Of a DNA stretch of 32,736 bases, positions 7,331 to 13,153 are shown piece after piece. The notes under the pieces are model-generated. The model was not told the origin of the DNA, made no database searches, and worked only from the letters and a program-made list of their open reading frames with translations. How positions within the stretch are numbered: the stretch's first letter is position 1; every line of letters begins with the position of its first letter. This stretch comes from Prevotella sp. Lineage in GTDB: Bacteria > Bacteroidota > Bacteroidia > Bacteroidales > Bacteroidaceae. Position numbers and translations under genes: made by a program. The stretch covers positions 1 to 32,736 of the forward strand of contig JAFZAP010000017.1 of the NCBI GenBank assembly GCA_017557185.1, given 5' to 3'.

Positions 7331-9040
7331 TTATTTCTCCATTCTGTAGTGTAGGTAGTCCACATCGACGATGCCGCTTTCCGACACGTTGTTATAGTTG
7401 TAGATGCCGATGCGGTCGCCACGATAGAAGCCCCACGACAGCCTGTACTCGCCAAAAGGCGTGAAGGTGTCGCCGTCGAGGCTATACGAGAAATGCGACT
7501 GTCCGTCGAGACCCCACGAAGAGCGCAGCCAGAGGTAAAGCCTCTCCCCAACCCTCCCCAACTGGGGAGGGAGTTGGACTACTTGCGACTTGTCATCATG
7601 CCGCAGTTCCAGGAACAGCTGACCGTTCTCACGCACCACGCCGAGACAGCCTGAATGTGCAGCGAAATGACAGAGGCCGGCATGTTGGCCGTCGGCCATC
7701 TGGCTGATATCCATCCTGATGGTCACCTCGTTCGCCTTCGAGCGGAACGAGCGCTGCGTGAGCGTGTTGCCAGCCTTCAGCAACCGGTCGTTCTCCAGCG
7801 GGCGGAACGCCTTCAGCCGCAGCCAGCCCGGTCGCTCACTTAGCGAGAACATCTCCTCGCGTGGCTGGTAGTTCCATTGCCACTGAGGCCCTAACAGCGC
7901 CGCATTAAAGTTATCGCTGCGCGAGAGCTTTCCCCCTCCCCCTTTGGGGAGGGCCGGGGTGGGGCTTATTTTCCCCTGCCAGACCATCGCACCAGGTGAT
8001 GCCTCCCCTAGTTGGGGGAGGTTGGAGGGGGCTTCCATTGGGAGGTTGGAGGGGGCTCCCATTGGGAGGTTGGCTTGGGCCCCCATCATCGGCCAGCCGT
8101 CGCGCCACTCTACCGGCAGCAGACTAACGATGCGGCCGCTCCAGTCGCCCGAGCCGTGATGGGTGAGGAAATACCAATTCCCGTCGCGTCCTTCGACGAT
8201 ACCGCCCTGATTGGGTTCGTTGGCTTCCGTGCACGGCAGCAGCAGCTGGCGTTCCTCGCGGAAACGGCCCTTCATCTTCCTATCGCGCTTCGCCATCACG
8301 TAGCGTCCGACGCCGTCGCGGTGCTCGCTGAATACGATGTAGTACCAGCCGTCGTGCTCAATGAGTTTATTGGCCTCGCGCCCGTTGCCCTCGTTCACGA
8401 GGCGTGCACTGCTGCGGTCGATGCTTCGGCCGTCGGCAGCCATCCGGAAGAGGTAGGTTTTGTAGCCGTCGGCGAAGCATGTGCCGATGAACCACGCCTG
8501 CCCTTTCTTGTCCCAGAACGCCGAACAGTCGTCCCAGCCTTTTTCCTGCAGTAGCGGCGTGAGCGGCTCCCACGGCCCTTCAGCCTTCGGTGCCGACGTC
8601 ATGAAGAATCCTTCGTCCGGTGCACCGAAATAGAGATAGAAGCGGCCGTCGTGATGTCGGAGCGAACCTGCCCAGATGCCGCGACCGTAGCGATCCATCT
8701 GCTGCCAGCCCAGTGCAGGCGAGATCTGCGTGAGATCGCTGACGGCATTGCCGGCTATCTCCCAGTTCACGAGGTCGCGCGAATGCAGGATGGTCATGCC
8801 GGGCGAGAACTGCATCGTCGACGAGATGGCGTAGTAGTCATCGCCCACGCGGATGCAGTCCAGGTCGCTATAGTCGGCAGGAATCACCGGATTGCGATAG
8901 GTTCCGTTGCCCTGGTCGCCCCACGTCTGCCAGTCGCCCCAGCGCACCGGCTCTTGTGACCAAGCGTCCTGCGTTACAAAGTAACAAGGCAGCAAGGTCA
9001 CAAAGAAGCTCAGTAGCCAGGAAGCGTATCTCTTATTCAT
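7331..9040 (-). CDS. Secreted GH43 glycosidase (beta-xylosidase/arabinofuranosidase-like) with C-terminal sandwich domain
   Basis: This 569-residue protein has a signal peptide (hydrophobic 8-22), a five-bladed GH43 propeller (about 45-325) and a C-terminal concanavalin-A-like domain (about 375-569), as in GH43 xylosidases and arabinofuranosidases. The expected triad is Asp59 (base, DYSDLD), Asp171 (GWDDCSAFWD) and Glu222 (acid, REANKLIE). The linker between the domains is unusual: residues around 330-365 repeat NLPMGAPSNLPMEAPSNLPQ and then SPTPALPKGGGG. Both are encoded by GC-rich palindromic repeats and their tandem copies. A further copy (7540-7578) sits inside the C-terminal domain as LPPQLGRVGERL. 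The gene is 22 bp upstream of the aldo-keto reductase. Exact specificity (xylose or arabinose) cannot be read by eye. Confidence 0.85.
   Translation of the reverse strand: MNKRYASWLLSFFVTLLPCYFVTQDAWSQEPVRWGDWQTWGDQGNGTYRNPVIPADYSDLDCIRVGDDYYAISSTMQFSPGMTILHSRDLVNWEIAGNAVSDLTQISPALGWQQMDRYGRGIWAGSLRHHDGRFYLYFGAPDEGFFMTSAPKAEGPWEPLTPLLQEKGWDDCSAFWDKKGQAWFIGTCFADGYKTYLFRMAADGRSIDRSSARLVNEGNGREANKLIEHDGWYYIVFSEHRDGVGRYVMAKRDRKMKGRFREERQLLLPCTEANEPNQGGIVEGRDGNWYFLTHHGSGDWSGRIVSLLPVEWRDGWPMMGAQANLPMGAPSNLPMEAPSNLPQLGEASPGAMVWQGKISPTPALPKGGGGKLSRSDNFNAALLGPQWQWNYQPREEMFSLSERPGWLRLKAFRPLENDRLLKAGNTLTQRSFRSKANEVTIRMDISQMADGQHAGLCHFAAHSGCLGVVRENGQLFLELRHDDKSQVVQLPPQLGRVGERLYLWLRSSWGLDGQSHFSYSLDGDTFTPFGEYRLSWGFYRGDRIGIYNYNNVSESGIVDVDYLHYRMEK
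7540..7578. repeat. GC-rich palindrome in frame in GH43 (C-terminal domain)
   Basis: The sequence agcctctccccaaccctcccc, then aactggggagggagttgg, is an intact stem with a short loop. It encodes PPQLGRVGERL between strands of the C-terminal sandwich. Confidence 0.85.
7931..7967. repeat. GC-rich palindrome in frame in GH43 (linker)
   Basis: The sequence tccccctcccc, ctttggggagggc and the tail cggggtggggctt form a near-consensus copy in the opposite orientation to the one at 4592. It encodes the SPTPALPKGGGGK part of the linker. Confidence 0.85.
8012..8085. repeat. Tandem 24-26 bp repeat in the GH43 linker (3 units)
   Basis: Three units start with ttgggaggttgg or the variant ttgggggaggttgg and end ctccca or a variant: 8012-8037, 8038-8061 and 8062-8085. 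They are derived from the GC-rich palindrome arm just before them and encode repeated NLPMxAPS. Confidence 0.85.
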
Positions 9041-9088
9041 CTTGCTAAATATTTATTTGACCCCTTTGAATTGCGTGGTCCCTACAAG

Positions 9089-11335
9089 CTACTTGCTCCC
9101 TCTCCTTTTGGAGAGGGCTGGGGTGAGGCCCATAGTCTTTTTGAATGCCTTCTGGGTGGAATGACGAATGAAAACCGGAATGCGCGACTTGTCGACAGCA
9201 GTCGTCACGGTCTGTCCGCCCTCGTAGTGCCGACCCGTGTAGTAGTCGTCCCAGCCGCCCTTACAGCGAGGCAGGTAGGTCGTCCACTCGGTCACGCCAG
9301 CCTCCGTGACGGGGTTCACGAGCAGCGATGGACCGAACATATACTCACACTGCTGGCGCAAGGCCTCAGGGTCGTCGGCGAAGTCGAACACCAGCGGTCG
9401 CATCAGGGTGTAGCCCTCGTTGGCAATGCGCTTGGCACATTGTTCTATATAGGGGCGCAGGCGCTCGCGCTCGCGTAGACAGCCGGCGATGATCTGCTGA
9501 GCCTCGGGGCCGTAGTTCCACGGCTCTGTGTTGCTCATGTAGCCATGCACGCGCATCAGCGGCAGGAAAACGCTTGTCTCTATCCAGCGCAGCATGCGCT
9601 CGATGTAGGCGGCATCGGTATATTGATTGCCGGGACGGAAGAAGCCGCCGGCATCGTAGGTCCACCAAGGAACGCCTGCCGCCTGCACACCGAGGCCTGC
9701 CACGATCTGGCGGCGAAGGGTCTCCCAGTCGTTGCCCACATCGCCACTCCACAGGGCAGAGCCGTAGCGCTGTATGCCCGGGTAGCCGCTTCGTGTGAGA
9801 ATCATCGGCTCGCGACCTGCAGCCACCAATCCTTCATAGACGGTCTTGTTCACCAACAGCGGATAGACATTGCGCACCAGCTCGCCAGCCCAGCGGCCGC
9901 CGTTCACGCGACGTCCAGCCAGATCGTCGTTTTCCGGTTCTGTGGCATCCTGCCACCACGCATCGATGCCCAGCGGCAGCAGCCGCTCGCTGAAATTCTT
10001 CCAATAGGCCGCAGCGGCAGCCGGATTGAAGAAGTCTATCCAGTCGGTGCCGGGGATGTAATAGCCTGCCGACTCCATCTCGCGACCCACCTCCGACTGC
10101 TTGTCGATCTTCGACCACACGCTCAGCATCAGGCGCAGCCCCATGTTGTGCAGACTGTCGGTGAGAAGCTTGGGGTCGGGATAGTATTCTTCGTCGAAGC
10201 TCATAGAATTCCAGCCGTACTTCCCCCACCACTGCCAGTCTTGCACGATCATACTCACGGGCAGCTGTTCCTGACGGAAGCGGTTGGCAGTCTCGAGAAT
10301 CTCCTGCGACGAGTGGAAGCGCTCGCGGCAGTGTATGTAGCCCAAGGCCCAGTCGGGCATCAGTGGACAAGGCCCCGTCAGCTCGCGATAGGCAGCGATG
10401 ATTTCGTCGGGCGTACCCACGAACACGGTGTAGTCCACTGCCTCCGACACGGGTGAGCGGAACGTCGTGACATCCTTCACGCGGTCGTAGTAGAGCACGG
10501 GGCGGTCGTCTCTTGTCAGTTCTGCAGAAATAGTATGCCGGCCCGCGTCCAGATGCACAATCTTCGAAGTCGTCGGCGGTAGCCAGAGGTTCTGCATGTC
10601 GATGACCGTCTGTCCGTCGATGACGAGGTTGTGGCGACGTGCCATCTTCTGCCCAACGTCGAGCAACAGCGAATAGTCGCCAGCCTCGGGGATATCGAGG
10701 GACGTCTCGAAGATATGCCGCTCGCGCACTTCACGCCGCCCGCCGCTCGTCGAGGTGACGTTCACTACTTCACTCTCCCCTGCCCCATCACGCTTCACGA
10801 GGCTCACGCTGTGGCTGCAGGGATTGAACTCCGTCAGTCCGTAGTTGTTCCACAGGATGCCGTAGCCCTTACTCGAGATGAGCATGGGCAGCGAAATCTG
10901 CGTGTTCACCTGCGTCAGCCGTCGCGACAGACCGCGCACGTTGCTGTAGCCGTCCTGGAACTGGCCGAGGCCGAACAGACACTCATCGGGCGACAATGCG
11001 AAGGTCAGCGTGGCGGTGCCGTCCTCTAGTTGGTGGCTGAGCGCTGTGAACACGGTGTTGCCCCTTTTGTCGAGCACGCGCAACGACTGCCCGTCGGCAC
11101 CGATGCTGGCTTTCACCGCCTTGCTCGTCACCTCGCCATGCTTCACATAGAGCCAGTCGGGCAAATCCCTCACCACTCTCCACTCTCCACTCTCGTCTCT
11201 CCACTCTCCACTCTCCTCTTTCACATACTGCACCCTCACCGCATTCTTCGCAACGGTCTTCACAGTCAGTTTCCCTCCTGCCTGCGCCACCATCGAAACA
11301 GCGGCCAACGCACCTATCAGAATAATCTTCCTCAT
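9089..11335 (-). CDS. Secreted GH31 alpha-glycosidase with PA14-like insert (alpha-xylosidase candidate)
   Basis: The 748-residue protein has a signal peptide (1-19), an N-terminal beta-sandwich, a PA14-like insertion (about 190-275, with DIPEAGDYSLLLDVG and VIDGQTVID), the GH31 barrel and C-terminal sheets. WWQDATEPE places the nucleophile at Asp463, and WSGDVGNDW the acid/base at Asp532. A PA14 domain inserted in the N-terminal sandwich, together with the WWxDATEPE form of the nucleophile motif, is known from bacterial xyloglucan alpha-xylosidases, which makes that the first guess; alpha-glucosidase is the alternative. Residues 41-55, SGEWRDESGEWRVVR, are encoded by six 7-bp repeat units. 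The C-terminal LTPALSKRRGSK comes from a GC-rich palindrome. The start ATG lies 64 bp after the upstream GH43 stop. Confidence 0.85.
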   Translation of the reverse strand: MRKIILIGALAAVSMVAQAGGKLTVKTVAKNAVRVQYVKEESGEWRDESGEWRVVRDLPDWLYVKHGEVTSKAVKASIGADGQSLRVLDKRGNTVFTALSHQLEDGTATLTFALSPDECLFGLGQFQDGYSNVRGLSRRLTQVNTQISLPMLISSKGYGILWNNYGLTEFNPCSHSVSLVKRDGAGESEVVNVTSTSGGRREVRERHIFETSLDIPEAGDYSLLLDVGQKMARRHNLVIDGQTVIDMQNLWLPPTTSKIVHLDAGRHTISAELTRDDRPVLYYDRVKDVTTFRSPVSEAVDYTVFVGTPDEIIAAYRELTGPCPLMPDWALGYIHCRERFHSSQEILETANRFRQEQLPVSMIVQDWQWWGKYGWNSMSFDEEYYPDPKLLTDSLHNMGLRLMLSVWSKIDKQSEVGREMESAGYYIPGTDWIDFFNPAAAAAYWKNFSERLLPLGIDAWWQDATEPENDDLAGRRVNGGRWAGELVRNVYPLLVNKTVYEGLVAAGREPMILTRSGYPGIQRYGSALWSGDVGNDWETLRRQIVAGLGVQAAGVPWWTYDAGGFFRPGNQYTDAAYIERMLRWIETSVFLPLMRVHGYMSNTEPWNYGPEAQQIIAGCLRERERLRPYIEQCAKRIANEGYTLMRPLVFDFADDPEALRQQCEYMFGPSLLVNPVTEAGVTEWTTYLPRCKGGWDDYYTGRHYEGGQTVTTAVDKSRIPVFIRHSTQKAFKKTMGLTPALSKRRGSK
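9096..9131. repeat. GC-rich palindrome forming the 3' end of the GH31 gene
   Basis: The sequence ctccctctccttttggagag, then ggctggggtgaggccc, is a clean hairpin followed by the conserved tail. It supplies the last residues (GLTPALSKRRG) of GH31; the stop codon follows directly. Confidence 0.85.
11174..11215. repeat. Heptamer array in frame in the GH31 gene (6 units, 42 bp)
   Basis: Units cactctc x3, gtctctc, cactctc x2 add up to 42 bp, exactly 14 codons, read as SGEWRDESGEWR. Gain or loss of one 7-bp unit would shift the frame near the start of the protein. Confidence 0.9.
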
Positions 11336-11340
11336 ATTAT

Positions 11341-11396
11341 AAACTTGAAACTCGAAACTCGAAACTCGAAACTCGAAACTATAAACTATAAACTAT
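11341..11396. repeat. Heptamer tandem array (aaactcg/aaactat, 8 units)
   Basis: Units aaacttg, aaactcg x4, aaactat x3 fill almost the whole 64 bp gap between the stop codon of the first GH43 gene (11400) and the GH31 start (11335). It is the inverse of the agtttcg arrays at 1683 and 5282. Confidence 0.9.
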
Positions 11397-11399
11397 TAA

Positions 11400-12818
11400 C
11401 TAAAAAGCTCTCCATTCCCACACGCCACAGACGCCTTCCTTGATGGTCACACGCAGATAGCGATACTTGCGGCCGGGCTTATCGACGTGAGGCGAACGCT
11501 TCTGCACGTCGGCATGACCTCCGCACACCTCCCAGCTCCGACCGTCGTGCGAGCCCTCCAGCACATAGGCATGACCCGCCGTCGGGCGCACGAAGCACAA
11601 CTCGCTCTGCCGAATCATCCGCTCGCGACCCAAGTCCATCATCAGCCAGGCCGTCTCCTTTCTCTCCACTCTCCTCTCTCCACTCTCGTCTCTCTCTCCC
11701 ATCCAGCGCGAACCATTCTTCCCGTCAACAGCAAACTCCGGCACGAAGTGCTCCGTGCGCTGGCACCGCTTGTCGTTGAAATAGCGTATCGGCATCGGCT
11801 TCTTCACACTCGAGGCCGTGACGGCAACAGGTTTCAAGGGCTTCCCCGACTGCATCTTACGCAGCGCGCCCACTCCGTCGAGCGTCACCTGCACAGGCTT
11901 GATCGTGCCGTCGTTGTTGAACTCCAGCTTGTTGACGTATGTCTGGCGGTTGGTGCTATTCCGGCCGAACTCCAGGAAGGCAAAATAGTAGTCGTCGCCA
12001 TCGTTGAACACGCAGCCGTGACCAGGGCCGAACACCCCGCGCTCCACGCATGTCGTCGACACGAGGTCGTGCGCAGGAACGTCGTAGGGGCCGAGGGGCG
12101 ATGTGCGACTCATCATGTAATAGTACTCATAGTTCTCGTCGCCGCCGATGGTATAGAGATAGTAGTAGATGCCCCGCCGCTTGAAGAAGATGGGACCCTC
12201 GCTATACTCCTTGCGGCGCGTCTCCAGCGTCTTCACCTCGCCCAGCGTCATCATGTCGTCGGCAAGCTTCGCCACGTGGCGGCCGCCCCAGAAGGCATAG
12301 GCCTGGCCGTCGTCGTCGATGAACACCTCGGCGTCGATGCCTCCGCGGTTCTCCGACTGCAGCAGCGTAGCGGCCTCAGCGAAGGGTTTCGTGAACTTAT
12401 CCTCCCCTTTGGCCAGTCGGAACGGACCGTCAGGACTCTCGGCCACACCCACGTGCATATAGCCGTTCACGGTCGGGTAGATATACCAACGGCCGTTATG
12501 CTCCACCGCCTTGCTCGGTGCCCAGTATTTCTCCTGTTCAGCCGACGGGAAGTAGGTTCCCTCGAAGCTCCAGTTCACGAAGTCCTTCGACTTCCACACC
12601 ACCGGAGGCCCCGACGTCTCCAGTCCGCGACCATAGCCGTCGGTCGTGGCATAGCAGTAGAACGTGTCGCCAATCAGCAGAATGCTGGCATCGGCAATCA
12701 TATCGGGCACCAGCGCATGACCGAAGGGATTGGTCGGCAAATCCCCTCCTACCTTCCCCCACTCAGGGAGACAAAGCAGCCACATCAGGCACCCTATCAG
12801 TAACATTTTCCTCATCAT
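11400..12818 (-). CDS. Secreted GH43 glycosidase with C-terminal F5/8-type (CBM32-like) module
   Basis: The 472-residue protein has a signal peptide (hydrophobic 5-17), a GH43 propeller (about 30-330) and a C-terminal discoidin-like sugar-binding module (about 345-472, with AWLMMDLG and LEGSHDG). Candidate catalytic residues are Asp43 (PDMIADASI), Asp162 (GGIDAEVFIDDDG) and Glu207 (YSEGPIFF). Arabinofuranosidase, xylosidase or galactosidase activity is possible. It is the first gene of the operon. Three ATGs compete (12818, 12815, 12806). The nearest promoter box lies only 5 bp above the first, so 12815 or 12806 may be the true start on that transcript. The segment LPEWGKVGGD after the signal peptide comes from a GC-rich palindrome, and ERDESGERRVERK in the binding module from a heptamer array. 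Confidence 0.85.
   Translation of the reverse strand: MMRKMLLIGCLMWLLCLPEWGKVGGDLPTNPFGHALVPDMIADASILLIGDTFYCYATTDGYGRGLETSGPPVVWKSKDFVNWSFEGTYFPSAEQEKYWAPSKAVEHNGRWYIYPTVNGYMHVGVAESPDGPFRLAKGEDKFTKPFAEAATLLQSENRGGIDAEVFIDDDGQAYAFWGGRHVAKLADDMMTLGEVKTLETRRKEYSEGPIFFKRRGIYYYLYTIGGDENYEYYYMMSRTSPLGPYDVPAHDLVSTTCVERGVFGPGHGCVFNDGDDYYFAFLEFGRNSTNRQTYVNKLEFNNDGTIKPVQVTLDGVGALRKMQSGKPLKPVAVTASSVKKPMPIRYFNDKRCQRTEHFVPEFAVDGKNGSRWMGERDESGERRVERKETAWLMMDLGRERMIRQSELCFVRPTAGHAYVLEGSHDGRSWEVCGGHADVQKRSPHVDKPGRKYRYLRVTIKEGVCGVWEWRAF
11660..11694. repeat. Heptamer array in frame in the GH43 binding module (5 units)
   Basis: Units ttctctc, cactctc, ctctctc, cactctc, gtctctc are the same type as the array in GH31. 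They are read as part of ERDESGERRVERK in a loop between the first strands of the F5/8-type module. Confidence 0.8.
12743..12770. repeat. GC-rich palindrome at the signal-peptide end of GH43
   Basis: The sequence cccctcctaccttccccc followed by actcagggag is a degenerate copy. It encodes LPEWGKVGG, directly after the hydrophobic core of the signal peptide. Confidence 0.6.
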
Positions 12819-12822
12819 TTTG

Positions 12823-12854
12823 CAAAATTACGAAAAATCGAGCGCAAAACAAAA
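12823..12854 (-). promoter_or_regulatory. Promoter P1 of the carbohydrate operon
   Basis: On the minus strand, TTTTG (12850-12854) is followed after 19 bases by TAATTTTG (12823-12830), an exact fit to the Bacteroidota consensus. Transcription should start near 12818, at or within the GH43 start codon, so this transcript would be almost leaderless. Confidence 0.7.
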
Positions 12855-12905
12855 GAAACTCGTTTCTTTTTTTTGCCGAGATGGAGTAATTTCGCGCTTT
12901 AAGCG

Positions 12906-12937
12906 CAAAGATACGAATAAGTGAGCGAAATACAAAA
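12906..12937 (-). promoter_or_regulatory. Promoter P2 of the carbohydrate operon
   Basis: On the minus strand, TTTTG (12933-12937), 19 bases, then TATCTTTG (12906-12913). It would start near 12901 and give a leader of about 80-95 bases. The spacer gctcacttattcg is nearly the same as in the yceD promoter at 27325. Confidence 0.7.
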
Positions 12938-13092
12938 CAAAAGGTCATTTTTTTGTTTTTTATTGTCAAGGTGCATCCTATCTTCGACCGAAGGTCAAAG
13001 TTCTTTCTCCGCGATGCTACGAAAGCGTCTCCTAACGTCGCCGAGCGACGAAAAATCGAGCGAAATGCAAAGAAAAAAAAAGGTTTGAAAAA

Positions 13093-13125
13093 GCGCCCCG
13101 CCACTCATCGTGAGTAGCGGGGCGC
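13093..13125 (-). terminator. Intrinsic terminator of the clpP-clpX-recQ operon
   Basis: The arms gcgccccgccactca and tgagtagcggggcgc pair over 15 bp with one mismatch and a 3-base loop. On the minus strand the hairpin is followed by TTTTTCAAACC and a long T-run. It lies 29 bp past the recQ stop. Confidence 0.85.
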
Positions 13126-13153
13126 CCTATGCTTGCTGCTATGAAGATACCTG

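Larger units (their letters stand above)
12819..13153. other. 335 bp regulatory gap between recQ and the carbohydrate operon
   Basis: The gap holds two minus-strand promoters (12823-12854 and 12906-12937), AT-rich sequence between about 12940 and 13090 with no gene, and the recQ terminator (13093-13125). No operator or regulator gene is recognisable. Confidence 0.7.

Noticed and set aside
7309-7551. Longer aldo-keto reductase start
   Set aside because: It overlaps the GH43 gene in another frame and gives Arg/Ser/Thr-rich sequence. MLYNEIGKTG is the usual type of start.
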